64,000 nt of DNA from Rhodococcus sp. NBC_00297 (GTDB taxonomy: Bacteria > Actinomycetota > Actinomycetes > Mycobacteriales > Mycobacteriaceae): NCBI RefSeq assembly GCF_036173065.1, contig NZ_CP108041.1, forward strand, positions 1,178,001 to 1,242,000. The letters run 5' to 3'. The stretch's first letter is position 1, and the number at the start of each line of letters is the position of its first letter. A model generated the notes under the pieces. It made no database searches. It was not told the origin of the DNA and was given only the letters and a program-made list of their open reading frames with translations. Position numbers and translations under genes: made by a program. Of this stretch, positions 26,141 to 35,005 are shown piece after piece.

Positions 26141-27238
26141 TCAGGAAATGGCGTTGATCGCCGTCACCAGACGCTCCTTGAAGCTGTCCGGGAGCGGCAC
26201 GTAACCGGCAGCCTCGAGGCCTTCCTGGCCCTCGTTGGCAGCGCTGAGCAGGAACGACTTGACGCCCGCGGCGGTCTCCGCGTCGTAGCCCTTGGAGCAG
26301 ACGATCTCGTAGGTCGACAGCACCAGCGGGTAGGAATCGGCTTCCTTGCTGGCGAACAGTGCGTCGGTGTCGAGCGCGAGGTCGTTTCCGTCACCGGAGA
26401 AGGTGACCGTGTCGATCGCCTTGGCGGCGGTCTCGGTGGTGAGCTCGACGGCACCGGCGCCGAAGTCGATCTGCGCCGCGGTCAGGTTCTCCTGATCGGC
26501 GAAGCCCTTCTCGACGTAGGTGATGGCGCCCGGGGTGGCGGCAGCGGCCTGAGCGACGCCCGACGAACCGTTGGCGCCCTCGCCCACTCCACCGGCCCAG
26601 TCGGAGCTGTGGTCCAGCGTCCAGGACTGCGGTGCGGCGTCGGACAGGAAGCGCTGGAAGTTGTCGCTGGTGCCCGAGGAATCCGAGCGGTAGATCGGCG
26701 TGATGGCGGTGGTCGGGAGCGACGCGCCCTCGTTCAGCGCGGCGATGGCCGGATCGTTCCAGGTGGTGATCTTGCCGGTGAAGATCTGGGCGATGACGTC
26801 GGGCGTCAGGACCAGGTCGTCGACACCGTCGAGCGTGTAGGCCACGGCGACCGGACCGAACACGAGGGGAAGGTTCCACGCCGGGTTGCCTGCGCAGCGC
26901 GTGGCGGCCGCGTCGGCCTGCTCTTCCTTGATGGACGAGTCCGAGCCCGCGAAGTCCACGAGACCGGCGACGAACTGGGTCCGGCCGTTGCCGGAACCGC
27001 TCACGGTGTACTCCACGGCCTTGCCGGAGCACACACCCGAGTAGACGGACGTGAAGTTGGACATCGCGTTCTGCTGCGCCGACGATCCTTCGCCGGTGAT
27101 GGGGCTCTTGCCCTCGCACGTCGCGGCGGAGTCACCACTGCCGGTGGCCTCGACGTTCGCGTCGGAACCACATGCAGCCAGCGTCAATCCGCCGACAGCC
27201 AGTACACCCATGAGGGCAATGCTGCGCTCGAGCTTCAC
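26141..27238 (-). CDS. pstS: Phosphate-binding lipoprotein PstS
   Basis: The 365-residue protein binds phosphate outside the membrane and delivers it to PstCA. A lipoprotein signal ends in LTLAAC with the acylated cysteine C23. Phosphate-binding segments such as GEGSSAQQNAM, FAGSDSSIKEEQ and YRSDSSGTSDNFQRFL are present. Its promoter carries a PHO box. It is the first gene of the pst operon. Confidence 0.96.
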   Translation of the reverse strand: MKLERSIALMGVLAVGGLTLAACGSDANVEATGSGDSAATCEGKSPITGEGSSAQQNAMSNFTSVYSGVCSGKAVEYTVSGSGNGRTQFVAGLVDFAGSDSSIKEEQADAAATRCAGNPAWNLPLVFGPVAVAYTLDGVDDLVLTPDVIAQIFTGKITTWNDPAIAALNEGASLPTTAITPIYRSDSSGTSDNFQRFLSDAAPQSWTLDHSSDWAGGVGEGANGSSGVAQAAAATPGAITYVEKGFADQENLTAAQIDFGAGAVELTTETAAKAIDTVTFSGDGNDLALDTDALFASKEADSYPLVLSTYEIVCSKGYDAETAAGVKSFLLSAANEGQEGLEAAGYVPLPDSFKERLVTAINAIS

Positions 27239-27373
27239 CTGTCTCCTCCAGAAACAGCCCGTCGGCGACCGATCGGTCGGCGGGCGAGAAAAGATGCGGT
27301 GACGTCGTACCGCAACGGGCAGCGTGCGCTACCCGTGGGAGAACGTAAGCGCCGGTGGTGGACGGTTCACCGC

Positions 27374-27396
27374 GCCTTTGTGAACGGAGGGTGAAC
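27374..27396 (-). promoter_or_regulatory. PHO box upstream of pstS
   Basis: Read on the minus strand, GTTCACCCTCC is followed directly by GTTCACAAAGG, two GTTCAC repeats 11 bases apart, the arrangement of actinobacterial PhoP sites. A further inverted copy, GGTTCAC, is at 27365-27371. The 220-base gap between pstS and mshD holds this site and the mshD terminator. Confidence 0.8.
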
Positions 27397-27429
27397 AGAC
27401 AGACCGAAAACCCGGATCGGGATGCGATG

Positions 27430-27467
27430 CGCGTCTCAGGGACCGCACCGGTCCCGCGTCAGACGCG
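27430..27467 (-). terminator. Hairpin at the end of mshD
   Basis: Two nested complementary segments, GCGTCT/AGACGC and GGGACC/GGTCCC, fold across the mshD stop codon at 27459-27461. There is no strong T-run after it, so termination is likely but not certain. Confidence 0.45.
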
Positions 27468-28370
27468 CGCGAACGCCGCGTCGACGTGGAAGGTGGCGAA
27501 GCCGAGCCGGTCGTACGTGTGCACGGCGGCCGTGTTGTCCGACTCGACGTACAGCAGCACGCCGGCGAGGCCACGATCGGCCAGATACCGCAGGCCGGCG
27601 AGCGTGAGGGTCCGGCCGAGCCCCCTGCCCTGGGCCGCCGGATCGATACCGACGACGTAGACCTCACCCAGTTCGGGATCGTCTCCGGTCGGCGGGTGCA
27701 CCTTGGTCCAGTGGAACCCCAGCACGGTGTCCGGGTCGTCCGTCGACGTCGCCACGAACAGCCCCGCGGGGTCGAACCAGGACTCCGCGCGGCGCTCGTC
27801 GATCTCCGCCTGCGTCCAGCCACCCTGCTCGGGGTGCCAGGAGAACGCGGCGTTGTTCACCCGCAGGATCTCGGCGTCGTCGGACTCCCGGTAGGTCCGC
27901 ACGGTGATGCCGTCCGGGACGGTGAGTCCGGGCAGGGGCGCCGCGTCGGGGCCACCGAGCGGGCGGCGCATCTGCAGCAGTTCGCGGACCACCTCGAGAC
28001 CGACTTTCTCGGCGACGCGATCGGCGGCGGGCAGCCGCCCGTGGGCCCACACGCGCGCCCCCGGTGCTGCGAGAGCGCGGTCGACCAGCGCGGTGCCGAC
28101 GCCGCGGCCCCGGTGATCGGGGTGCACGACGGCCTCCACCATGACCGGCGCGTCACCGCGCGCGGGCGAGAGCGTCGCGTACCCCAGGAGGTGTTCGCCG
28201 TCCAGTGCCAGCAGATGCTCGTCGTCCCGCGGAGAGTCCACGGCGCGCTCGGCCTGCTCCGACAGCGGCGGTGTCCCGTCGGCGGTCGTGGCGGCCTCGA
28301 TCGCGTCGCGGACGCGTCGGGCCTCGTCGCCGACCGGTCGCCGTGCCTCGAGTCGAATCGCGTCGCTCAC
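27459..28370 (-). CDS. mshD: Mycothiol synthase
   Basis: The 303-residue enzyme transfers an acetyl group from acetyl-CoA to the cysteine of Cys-GlcN-Ins, the last step of mycothiol synthesis. It has two GNAT domains: the N-terminal CoA-binding loop HPDHRGRGVGTALV (about 82-95) and the C-terminal DPAAQGRGLGRTLTLAGLRY. The ending YDRLGFATFHVDAAFARV is typical. GTG start one base after the glnR stop (TGAC-GTG), so it is coupled to glnR. Mycothiol is restricted to actinobacteria, which supports the host assignment. Confidence 0.95.
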   Translation of the reverse strand: MSDAIRLEARRPVGDEARRVRDAIEAATTADGTPPLSEQAERAVDSPRDDEHLLALDGEHLLGYATLSPARGDAPVMVEAVVHPDHRGRGVGTALVDRALAAPGARVWAHGRLPAADRVAEKVGLEVVRELLQMRRPLGGPDAAPLPGLTVPDGITVRTYRESDDAEILRVNNAAFSWHPEQGGWTQAEIDERRAESWFDPAGLFVATSTDDPDTVLGFHWTKVHPPTGDDPELGEVYVVGIDPAAQGRGLGRTLTLAGLRYLADRGLAGVLLYVESDNTAAVHTYDRLGFATFHVDAAFARV

Positions 28371-28371
28371 G

Positions 28372-29160
28372 TCAGAAGGCCGTCCGATCAGCTGGGGCGA
28401 ACGAGGGTGTCGCCGTGTCGTTCTCGATGTCCAGGTCGCCGTCCGACGGCAGGTCCACCGCGTCGTCGCTGCCCGCCGCACCCTTACCTGCCCGGCTCGG
28501 TCTCACGGCCTTGTATCCCACGTTGCGCACGGTGCCGATGAGCGACTCGTACTCCGTTCCGAGCTTCGCGCGCAGACGCCGGACGTGCACGTCCACGGTG
28601 CGGGTACCGCCGAAGAAGTCGTACCCCCACACCTCCTGCAGCAGCTGCGCTCGGGTGAAGACGCGGCCCGCGTGCTGGGCGAGGTACTTGAGGAGTTCGA
28701 ACTCCTTGTAGGTGAGGTCGAGCGGTCGCCCGCGCAGACGGGCGGTGTAGGTGCCCTCGTCGATGACGAGCTCGCCGAGCGTGATCTTCCCCGAGGCCTC
28801 GGGACTGCTGACGCCTCCGTGGCGGCCCACGAGCAGACGCAACCGGGCATCGAGCTCGGCGGGTCCGGTGGTGGGCAACAGGATGTCGTCGAGGCCCCAC
28901 TCCGCGTTGACGGCGACCAGACCGCCCTCGGTGAGCACGGCCACCACGGGTACCGAGGAGCCGGCGCTGCCGAGCAGTCGGCACAGTCCGCGGGCGGCGG
29001 CCAGATCGGTGCGCGCGTCGACGAGCGCGATGTCCGCGCTGCCGGCCTCGAGCAACGACGAGACCTCGGTCGGCGCGGGACGCACCGTGTGCGCCAGGAG
29101 CGCGAGGGACGGGAGCACGGACTCCGGATCCGGATCGGAGGTCAGCAGCAGCAACTCCAC
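28372..29160 (-). CDS. glnR: Nitrogen-response regulator GlnR (orphan OmpR-type)
   Basis: The 262-residue regulator has a degenerate receiver domain (1-120) and a winged helix (about 125-225) with [40 protein letters not shown] and [15 protein letters not shown], all almost as in mycobacterial GlnR. No kinase gene is nearby, as expected for this orphan. It controls nitrogen assimilation genes in relatives. The GTG at 29160 follows GAGGAGG. A 40-residue disordered tail ends the protein. Position matches Rv0818. Confidence 0.92.
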   Translation of the reverse strand: MELLLLTSDPDPESVLPSLALLAHTVRPAPTEVSSLLEAGSADIALVDARTDLAAARGLCRLLGSAGSSVPVVAVLTEGGLVAVNAEWGLDDILLPTTGPAELDARLRLLVGRHGGVSSPEASGKITLGELVIDEGTYTARLRGRPLDLTYKEFELLKYLAQHAGRVFTRAQLLQEVWGYDFFGGTRTVDVHVRRLRAKLGTEYESLIGTVRNVGYKAVRPSRAGKGAAGSDDAVDLPSDGDLDIENDTATPSFAPADRTAF

Positions 29161-29340
29161 AGGGCCTCCTCGTCCACTCTTCTCCGGCCGGACGAGCCCA
29201 CCAGCGGGTCCGCGACCGGCACTTCCGGTTGTACTTCGGTCACAGACTAACCTGTCGGAAGGCAGGACAGTCGGCTGCGAGCCGCCACCGCCCGCCTCGG
29301 GACCCGCCCGCAGGACACCGAACCGCCCGAGAGGAACTCC

Positions 29341-30120
29341 GTGCGAAAACTGATCGTCGGGCTCGTCTTCGTCCTGGCGCTCGCTCTGGCCGCCGATTTC
29401 GGCACCGCCGCATACTCCGAGTACCGCGTCTCGCGGGCACTGCGGGACGGCGGAGATCTGGTGTCCGATCCGCAGGTGACCATCCACGGCTTCCCGTTCC
29501 TGACCCAGGCGGCCGACGGCAGGTACGGCCGCGTGGAGATCCGAGCGCAGGACGTCCCCACCGACTACGTCGAGAAGACGACCATCGAGGCGACGTTGCG
29601 CGGCGTGCGCATTCCGGCCTCCGACCTGCTCGACGGATCGGTGCGCACGGTGCCCATGGATCAACTCGACGCGCGCGTCCGTATCGACGCCACCGACCTC
29701 GGCCGGTTCCTCGAGATCCCCGACCTCCAGGTCTCCACTCCCCCCGCCGACCGCTCCGACGGCACGGGCGGTTCGGGCGGTTCCGGCGAGACCACCGCCG
29801 GGGCCGTGGTCCTCACGGGCACCGTGCCCGTCGGTCCCCTGGACACCGCGGTCAGCGTCACCGCCGAGCTCCGGCTCGACGGTGGAACCGTGTCCATCGT
29901 CGCGTCGGACCTCTACTTCGGGCCCGAGGGCCAGGCCGACTTCACCATCCCCGACTTCCTGAAGCCCGCGGTCCTGGGCCTGTTCACCCGCACGATCGAC
30001 GAGCAGCAGCTGCCGTTCGGCATCCTCCCCACGTCGGTCTACGCGGAGGGCGGGCAGATCGTCATCGAGGGCAGCGCCGAGGACGTCACCATCGAACTCG
30101 ACGAGATCCGTACGCCGTGA
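29341..30120 (+). CDS. lmeA: LmeA-family phospholipid-binding protein (DUF2993)
   Basis: The 259-residue protein has an N-terminal signal/anchor helix (about 3-22) and a DUF2993 domain: [25 protein letters not shown] early on and [19 protein letters not shown] at the end. In mycobacteria LmeA is a periplasmic phospholipid-binding protein needed for elongating the mannan of lipomannan. A serine/glycine-rich loop (about 137-158) interrupts the domain. GTG start after GAGAGGAA. It lies divergent from glnR and overlaps the thioredoxin-like gene by four bases. Confidence 0.88.
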   Translation: MRKLIVGLVFVLALALAADFGTAAYSEYRVSRALRDGGDLVSDPQVTIHGFPFLTQAADGRYGRVEIRAQDVPTDYVEKTTIEATLRGVRIPASDLLDGSVRTVPMDQLDARVRIDATDLGRFLEIPDLQVSTPPADRSDGTGGSGGSGETTAGAVVLTGTVPVGPLDTAVSVTAELRLDGGTVSIVASDLYFGPEGQADFTIPDFLKPAVLGLFTRTIDEQQLPFGILPTSVYAEGGQIVIEGSAEDVTIELDEIRTP

Positions 30121-30566
30121 GCGCCGTCGTCGTCCTTCTCGTCGCCCTGGCGCTCGCCGCCGTGGTGGGCCTGTGGGTCCGCCGCCGCGAGGGCGCCGTC
30201 CGCACGTCGGATCGCGGCGGCGCGTCGGGCTCGCGAGCTCACGCTCTGCGCGCCGCCGGCGTCACCGACGGCGCGGTGACCGTGCTCCACTTCTCCGCCA
30301 CCTGGTGCGGCCCGTGCGCGGCGGTGCGACGCGTCGTGTCCGCCGTGGTGACCGACCTCGAGTCGGCGGGGCACCGCGTGTCCGACGTCGAGGTGGACAT
30401 GGACGAGAACCCGCAGCTCGCCCGCGACTTCGGCGTGATGTCTCTCCCGACCACCTTCGTGCTCGACGGGGCGATGCGGGAACGATCGCGCGCGTCGGGT
30501 GTGCCGTCGTCGAAGGACCTGCGGGCCGCCGTGCTCTCGGCGTCCGATTCACCCTCGTCGGAGTGA
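30117..30566 (+). CDS. Membrane-anchored thioredoxin-like protein
   Basis: The 149-residue protein has an N-terminal membrane helix (about 3-21), a short basic linker and a thioredoxin fold with the active-site WCGPC at 63-67 and the cis-proline turn [11 protein letters not shown]. It should act as a thiol-disulfide oxidoreductase facing one side of the membrane. GTG start overlaps the lmeA stop (GTGA). It corresponds to M. tuberculosis thiX (Rv0816c). Next to the sulfur operon, it may serve sulfur or redox metabolism. Confidence 0.88.
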   Translation: MSAVVVLLVALALAAVVGLWVRRREGAVRTSDRGGASGSRAHALRAAGVTDGAVTVLHFSATWCGPCAAVRRVVSAVVTDLESAGHRVSDVEVDMDENPQLARDFGVMSLPTTFVLDGAMRERSRASGVPSSKDLRAAVLSASDSPSSE

Positions 30567-30606
30567 CGAGCGACACCCGGAACTTCTGGATCGGGACCGG
30601 CGTGGG

Positions 30607-30612
30607 TACCAT
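30607..30612 (+). promoter_or_regulatory. -10 box for the cysteine-rich leader ORF
   Basis: TACCAT lies 7 bases before the GTG at 30620, so transcription could begin exactly at that GTG. This makes the leader ORF leaderless. Confidence 0.45.
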
Positions 30613-30619
30613 GGCCGAC

Positions 30620-30706
30620 GTGACCGCCAGCCACGAGCTTCTGCTCACCCGACGCCGCACAGTGGACCTGTGCCGCCTCGGTGGCTGTTGCTGCCGTTGC
30701 CGCTGA
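30620..30706 (+). CDS. Cysteine-rich leader peptide of the sulfur operon
   Basis: A 28-codon frame starting GTG at 30620 (or 31 codons from ATG at 30611) ends VDLCRLGGCCCRCR. Five of its last eleven codons encode cysteine. A leaderless, cysteine-rich small ORF that attenuates the homologous downstream operon in response to cysteine has been described in mycobacteria. Here too the operon encodes DUF4395, a sulfurtransferase and DUF1416. Ribosomes stalling on the cysteine codons when cysteine is scarce would change the folding of the 130-base RNA before the first gene. The peptide itself probably has no other role. Confidence 0.75.
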   Translation: MTASHELLLTRRRTVDLCRLGGCCCRCR

Positions 30707-30720
30707 CGACGGTCCTCCCC

Positions 30721-30778
30721 TCGTCGATCCGTCCGCCCGGGTACAGCCGTGCTGTACCGACCTCGGACCGCTCGACGA
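30721..30778 (+). promoter_or_regulatory. Foldable RNA segment between leader ORF and DUF4395 gene
   Basis: TCGTCGA (30721-30727) pairs with TCGACGA (30772-30778) and GTCC (30731-30734) with GGAC (30765-30768), enclosing a strong inner hairpin GGTACAGC-CGT-GCTGTACC (30740-30758). It starts 15 bases after the leader stop, within reach of a ribosome stalled on the cysteine codons, and ends 59 bases before the DUF4395 start. This is the expected layout of a translation-coupled attenuator. Confidence 0.55.
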
Positions 30779-30836
30779 TCGCCGGAGACCACGCGCATCC
30801 GCTCGGTCCCCCTTCCTCCACTCCAGGAGCATCTCG

Positions 30837-31295
30837 ATGTCATCCATTCCCCCGCAGGTCGACGTTCGTGGTCCCCGCTTCGTCGCCTGGATGACCACCG
30901 GCGTCCTCGTCGTGACGCTGCTCGTGTCGACGGTGTCGCTCACCGCTGCAGCGGTGCTCCTGGGCCTGCAGACGCTGGTCTTCGCGTACGGCGCTGCTGC
31001 CGGGCCTGCAGCGCATCCTTACGGACGCGTGTTCCGCGCCGTCGTCGCACCGCGCCTGGGCCCGGTGTCGGAGACCGAACCGACGACCCCCCTGCGGTTC
31101 GCGCAGGGACTGGGATTCGCCTTCTCGATCGTGGGAACCCTCGGGTTCGCGCTGTCCTCGACGACCGTCGGCACCGTCGCCACGGGTCTGGCCCTGTTCG
31201 CCGCGGTGCTGAACGCGGCGTTCGGAATCTGCCTGGGCTGCAAGATTTACCCACTCGCGAGTCGGCTCCTGCCGGCTCGACATGCCACCACCTGA
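30837..31295 (+). CDS. DUF4395 membrane protein
   Basis: The 152-residue protein has four hydrophobic segments and the DUF4395 hallmark GICLGCKIYPLASRL near the C-terminus, whose two cysteines (CLGC) could handle thiols or sulfur. The N-terminal VDVRGPRFVAWMTTGVLVV is also typical. Function is unproven; its constant linkage to sulfurtransferase genes suggests a role in sulfur transfer at the membrane. The ATG at 30837 follows CCAGGAGC. Confidence 0.88.
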   Translation: MSSIPPQVDVRGPRFVAWMTTGVLVVTLLVSTVSLTAAAVLLGLQTLVFAYGAAAGPAAHPYGRVFRAVVAPRLGPVSETEPTTPLRFAQGLGFAFSIVGTLGFALSSTTVGTVATGLALFAAVLNAAFGICLGCKIYPLASRLLPARHATT

Positions 31296-31335
31296 ACCAC
31301 CCACCACCTGTCAGAGAAGAATCGAAAGGAACCAC

Positions 31336-32169
31336 ATGGCTCGCTCCGACGTCCTGGTCACTGCCGACTGGGCCGAGCAGAACCTGCATGCTCCCAAGAC
31401 CGTGTTCGTCGAGGTCGACGAGGACACCAGCGCCTACGACACCGGCCACATCGAGGGTGCCGTCAAGCTCGACTGGAAGTCCGACCTCCAGGATCCGGTC
31501 CTTCGTGACTTCCTGAACCAGGAGCAGTTCTCGGACCTGCTGTCGACGCGCGGCATCGCCAACGACGACACCGTGATCCTCTACGGCGGCAACAACAACT
31601 GGTTCGCGGCCTACGCCTACTGGTACTTCAAGCTGTACGGCCACAAGGACGTCCGTCTGCTCGACGGCGGCCGCAAGAAGTGGGAACTGGACGGTCGTCC
31701 GCTGAGCACCGACGCCGTCTCCCGCGAGGGAACGTCCTACAGGGCCGAGGCTCCCGACCTGTCGATCCGCGCGTTCCGCGACGAGGTCATCGCCGCCATC
31801 GGCACCAAGAACCTCCTCGACATCCGCTCCCCCGACGAGTACTCGGGCAAGATCCTGGCGCCGGCGCACCTCCCGCAGGAGCAGAGCCAGCGTCCCGGCC
31901 ACATCCCCGGCGCCGTCAACGTGCCGTGGAGCAAGGCAGCGAACGAGGACGGCACCTTCAAGTCCGACGAGGAACTGAAGGAGCTCTACGACGGTGTCGG
32001 CATCGATCCGAGCAAGGGCACGATCGCGTACTGCCGCATCGGCGAGCGCTCGTCGCACAGCTGGTTCGCACTGACGCAGCTGCTGGGCTACGAGAACGTC
32101 AAGAACTACGACGGCAGCTGGACCGAGTACGGCTCCCTCGTGGGAGCACCTATCGAGTTGGGAGCGTAA
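31336..32169 (+). CDS. cysA: Thiosulfate sulfurtransferase (rhodanese)
   Basis: The 277-residue enzyme has two rhodanese domains. The C-terminal one carries the catalytic cysteine C233 in AYCRIGERSSHSW; the N-terminal one is inactive. It matches mycobacterial CysA2/CysA3 along its length (MARSDVLVTADWAEQNL, GGNNNWFAAYAYWYFKLYG). It moves sulfur from thiosulfate or 3-mercaptopyruvate-like donors to acceptors. ATG at 31336 after AAAGGAA. It lies between DUF4395 and the DUF1416 gene in one operon. Confidence 0.94.
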   Translation: MARSDVLVTADWAEQNLHAPKTVFVEVDEDTSAYDTGHIEGAVKLDWKSDLQDPVLRDFLNQEQFSDLLSTRGIANDDTVILYGGNNNWFAAYAYWYFKLYGHKDVRLLDGGRKKWELDGRPLSTDAVSREGTSYRAEAPDLSIRAFRDEVIAAIGTKNLLDIRSPDEYSGKILAPAHLPQEQSQRPGHIPGAVNVPWSKAANEDGTFKSDEELKELYDGVGIDPSKGTIAYCRIGERSSHSWFALTQLLGYENVKNYDGSWTEYGSLVGAPIELGA

Positions 32170-32171
32170 TC

Positions 32172-32480
32172 ATGTGTGGAGCACCTGCTCAGGGACAGAC
32201 CCTTCCCGCCGGCGTCGACGTGGAGAAGGAGACGGTCATCACGGGCCGTGTCCTGGCCGCGTCGGACGGTCAGCCCGTCGGCGGTGCGTACGTGCGCCTG
32301 CTCGACAGCACGGGTGAGTTCACCGCCGAGGTCGTCGCGTCCGGAACCGGCGACTTCCGCTTCTTCGCGGCCCCCGGCACCTGGACGCTGCGCGCGCTGT
32401 CCGCGTCCGGCAACGGCGACGTGACCATCTCGCCCGAGTCCGCCGGCCTCCACGAGGCCGAGATCTCGATCGGCGCCTGA
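32172..32480 (+). CDS. sseC: DUF1416 protein (SseC-like)
   Basis: The 102-residue protein begins MCGAPAQGQTLPAGVDVEKE, with a conserved N-terminal cysteine, and continues with a beta-sandwich-like carboxypeptidase-regulatory fold (VITGRVLAASDGQPVGGAYV). It is the partner of CysA in mycobacteria (sseC1/sseC2) and is thought to act in sulfur metabolism, though its activity is unknown. It starts two bases after the cysA stop. Confidence 0.9.
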   Translation: MCGAPAQGQTLPAGVDVEKETVITGRVLAASDGQPVGGAYVRLLDSTGEFTAEVVASGTGDFRFFAAPGTWTLRALSASGNGDVTISPESAGLHEAEISIGA

Positions 32481-32501
32481 CCGAACACCTCTCGTTTCAG
32501 C

Positions 32502-32537
32502 CGAACACCCTCCCCAGCGTGCTGGGGAGGGTGTTCG
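32502..32537 (+). terminator. Terminator of the sulfur operon
   Basis: A perfect 17-bp stem, left arm CGAACACCCTCCCCAGC, with a GT loop lies 21 bases after the sseC stop. It also faces the end of the opposing cutinase-like gene at 32571 and may serve both. Confidence 0.85.
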
Positions 32538-32570
32538 CGTCGTGGAGGGTGTGCGATCCGACCGCGGGAA

Positions 32571-34073
32571 CTACTTGCCGGGCTCCGGCGGGAGGCCGAG
32601 GGACTTCAGCACTTCCTCCCACGTCGACGGCACCGTCTCCATGGGCTGCGCCGGCGGCGCGAGATAGCCGGGATTCACCGGGGGAATCACGCGGGGCTCG
32701 GCGGGCGCCGTCGTGTCTCCCGCAGGAGGAGCGGCCGGCTCGTCGACCGGAGGGGCCTCGCTCTGCTCACGAGCGAGGTCGGTGATCCAGCGGATCATCT
32801 TCTCGCTCTCCCAGTCGCGGCCGTTGTCCGGGAAGTTGTCCCAGTAGTAGAGGTGCTGCAGGAACCCCAGTTCGACGTAGGGCTTCTCGAACAGCTGCGG
32901 GATGTCGGCGTTGTCCTCGCCGAACCCCACGGCCTCCGCCTGCAGCTTGGCCTCGACGACGGGGCGGCCGGGACCGAGCGCCCACGTCACTGCGTCGAAC
33001 ATCTCGCGCGGCGTCGGCGACCGCTCGTCCGGCAGTGGCTGGGTGCGGTCCGACACCCGGAGCATCACGTCGAGCAGCGACTCGTCCGACGTGGCGAAGT
33101 CCGGGTCGCTGAAGACGTGCGCGATGGTGCGAGCCGCGACGTCGGACGAGACCGCGACGAACTCGGTGACGGTGCGGCCCGGATCGAGCAGGGTGAAGTG
33201 CATCCGCCCGAAGACGTTGAGCGCCAACGGCAGGACTCCGAGGTTCTCCGGTGCGTCACAGGCGATGTCCATCGGACGGCACGCCCACCGGATCTTGTTC
33301 GTGAGGGTTCCGTAGTCCTTCGGCTCGGACGACATGAAGCCACCACCCGGCGGACCGGGCTTGTCCAGGGACGCAGTGCCGGCAGGGCGGTACGGATCTC
33401 CGACGAGGGCGACCCCGGCGATGTCGTCGGACGTCACGTGCGCCGTGGACGGTCGGGACCCGATGTCGACGGCGAGGCGCTCGACCACCTCGGCACCCAC
33501 GCTGTAGCCGAGCAGCACGTACTTCGTCGACGTGCCGCACGCGGTCTTGTTGGCGTCGATCATCCGGCCCATGGTCGCGAGGCCCTCGGCGACGGATTCC
33601 TGATAGGTGGGCACCGGCTCGGCCACGGCCACGCCGTACTCCGACGCGTACGGCACGTACACCCAACCGACTCGTCCGGGCGTGGACGCCGAGGCCTCCC
33701 CCGCGGGCACGGTCACGTTGCCGACCCAGTTGGACCACGGCAGCCGGTCCACCTCGTCGACGGGGTTCCGGTCCGACTCCGAGTCCGTCGCGCCCGTGAT
33801 GGCGACGATGAGCACGTCGGGGCAGTCGTACGCGTAGTTGTTCGGATCCTGATCGACCTTCGTGCCCAGCCCGAACGTGTCGAGCACCGACTCGACGGGG
33901 TCGTCGCCCAGACCGAGCGGATCGGAGGGGGTGATCGGTGCCGCCCCCGCCAGCCCTCCGGGGATCGCGCACAACAGCAGTGTCGCGAGGGCAGCGGTCG
34001 CCGCGCGCAGCACGATCCTCGTCGGCCCGGTCCGCCGACGGTCGGTCGGGTCGAGCCCGGTCACACGAAGCAT
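32571..34073 (-). CDS. Secreted cutinase-like alpha/beta hydrolase
   Basis: The 500-residue protein has a signal peptide (about 18-45, ending GLAGA-AP) and an alpha/beta-hydrolase core of the cutinase type, with nucleophile S191 in LLGYSVGAEV. CPDVLIVAITGATDSE at about 84-99 and a cysteine pair near C84/C179 fit cutinases. At 500 residues it is twice a typical cutinase; the extra C-terminal half (about 300-500) ends in a proline-rich tail. Likely a cell-wall or lipid esterase. Substrate unknown. Confidence 0.8.
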   Translation of the reverse strand: MLRVTGLDPTDRRRTGPTRIVLRAATAALATLLLCAIPGGLAGAAPITPSDPLGLGDDPVESVLDTFGLGTKVDQDPNNYAYDCPDVLIVAITGATDSESDRNPVDEVDRLPWSNWVGNVTVPAGEASASTPGRVGWVYVPYASEYGVAVAEPVPTYQESVAEGLATMGRMIDANKTACGTSTKYVLLGYSVGAEVVERLAVDIGSRPSTAHVTSDDIAGVALVGDPYRPAGTASLDKPGPPGGGFMSSEPKDYGTLTNKIRWACRPMDIACDAPENLGVLPLALNVFGRMHFTLLDPGRTVTEFVAVSSDVAARTIAHVFSDPDFATSDESLLDVMLRVSDRTQPLPDERSPTPREMFDAVTWALGPGRPVVEAKLQAEAVGFGEDNADIPQLFEKPYVELGFLQHLYYWDNFPDNGRDWESEKMIRWITDLAREQSEAPPVDEPAAPPAGDTTAPAEPRVIPPVNPGYLAPPAQPMETVPSTWEEVLKSLGLPPEPGK

Positions 34074-34235
34074 GGATGGATCACCCTCGTCTCTCGGTTC
34101 CAGAACCTCACGACCTTAAACAATGAATCGCGTCACCGGACCCGGCACAGGTTGTCATCGGTCACACAGTCTGCGGACCGCCTGCGTCGACCGATCGCGA
34201 CGGCGGCCCGTGGCAGATCCACGACACCGCCGGTC

Positions 34236-34241
34236 TACAAT
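34236..34241 (+). promoter_or_regulatory. -10 box of the microprotein/nitrobindin operon
   Basis: TACAAT is followed six bases later by the GTG of the 32-codon ORF at 34248, again a leaderless arrangement. Confidence 0.55.
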
Positions 34242-34247
34242 CGGTGC

Positions 34248-34346
34248 GTGGTCCTATTCTTCGAAGCACTCCTCATCCTGGCGTCGATCCTCATCGCCTG
34301 GTTCTCGCTGTACGTCGTCTATCGCCTGGTCACCGACGAGTCGTGA
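34248..34346 (+). CDS. Small membrane protein (32 residues)
   Basis: The ORF encodes one hydrophobic helix, [20 protein letters not shown], followed by VYRLVTDES. It begins with GTG just behind a TAnnnT box and its TGA overlaps the GTG of the nitrobindin gene (GTGA), so translation of the two is coupled. The tight spacing argues that it is real. Function unknown; it might tether or regulate something at the membrane, or only feed ribosomes to the next gene. Confidence 0.6.
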   Translation: MVLFFEALLILASILIAWFSLYVVYRLVTDES

Positions 34347-35005
34347 CCGACGAGTTCGGCACCCCGGCGCCCCGCCTGAGCGGTGACGCCGCGGTCGCGC
34401 GTGCAGAGGAACGGGCCAAGGAGACGGCCGGGCGCAACATCCCGCTCCTCCCCGATCTGCCCGGTGACGGTGACACCGCCAATCTGCGGCAGGGTCCCGA
34501 CATCTCGCACTCCATGCTGGCACTGCTGCCGCTGGTCGGCGTGTGGCGCGGCACCGGTGAGGGACACGACGCCGAGGGCGACTACACACTGGGACAGCAG
34601 ATCGTCGTGAGCCACGACGGCGGTCCCTACCTGTCGTGGGAGTCCCTCACCTGGCGCGTCGACGAGAACGGCGCCTACGCCGGTCGCGACCTGCGCGAGT
34701 CCGGCTTCTGGCGGGTGAGCGGAACCGGTGAGCCCGGTGACGATGGCGAGGAGACCCTCGAGCTCCTACTGACCCACGCGAGCGGGCTCATCGAGCTGTA
34801 CTACGGCCGCGCACTGACGCAGTCGTCCTGGGAGCTGGCCACCGACGTGGTCATCAGAAGCACGTCGGCGGCGCTGGTCGGGGGCGCGAAGCGTCTCTAC
34901 GGCATCGTCGAGGGTGGCGATCTCGCGTACGTGGAGGAGCGGGTCGGACCGGACGGCGATCTCGAGCCCCGGCTGTCCGCCCGCCTCGAACGCTACGTGG
35001 GCTGA
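34343..35005 (+). CDS. Nitrobindin-family heme-binding protein (FABP-like)
   Basis: The 220-residue protein has a C-terminal beta-barrel of the nitrobindin/THAP4-like family (about 60-218), marked by [26 protein letters not shown] and GFWRV. Mycobacterial homologs (Rv0813c position) have been called fatty-acid-binding-like and are heme-binding peroxynitrite isomerases in the family. The N-terminal 55 residues are charged and probably flexible. GTG start overlapping the microprotein stop. The last 13 bases overlap the convergent acidic-protein gene. Confidence 0.87.
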   Translation: MTDEFGTPAPRLSGDAAVARAEERAKETAGRNIPLLPDLPGDGDTANLRQGPDISHSMLALLPLVGVWRGTGEGHDAEGDYTLGQQIVVSHDGGPYLSWESLTWRVDENGAYAGRDLRESGFWRVSGTGEPGDDGEETLELLLTHASGLIELYYGRALTQSSWELATDVVIRSTSAALVGGAKRLYGIVEGGDLAYVEERVGPDGDLEPRLSARLERYVG

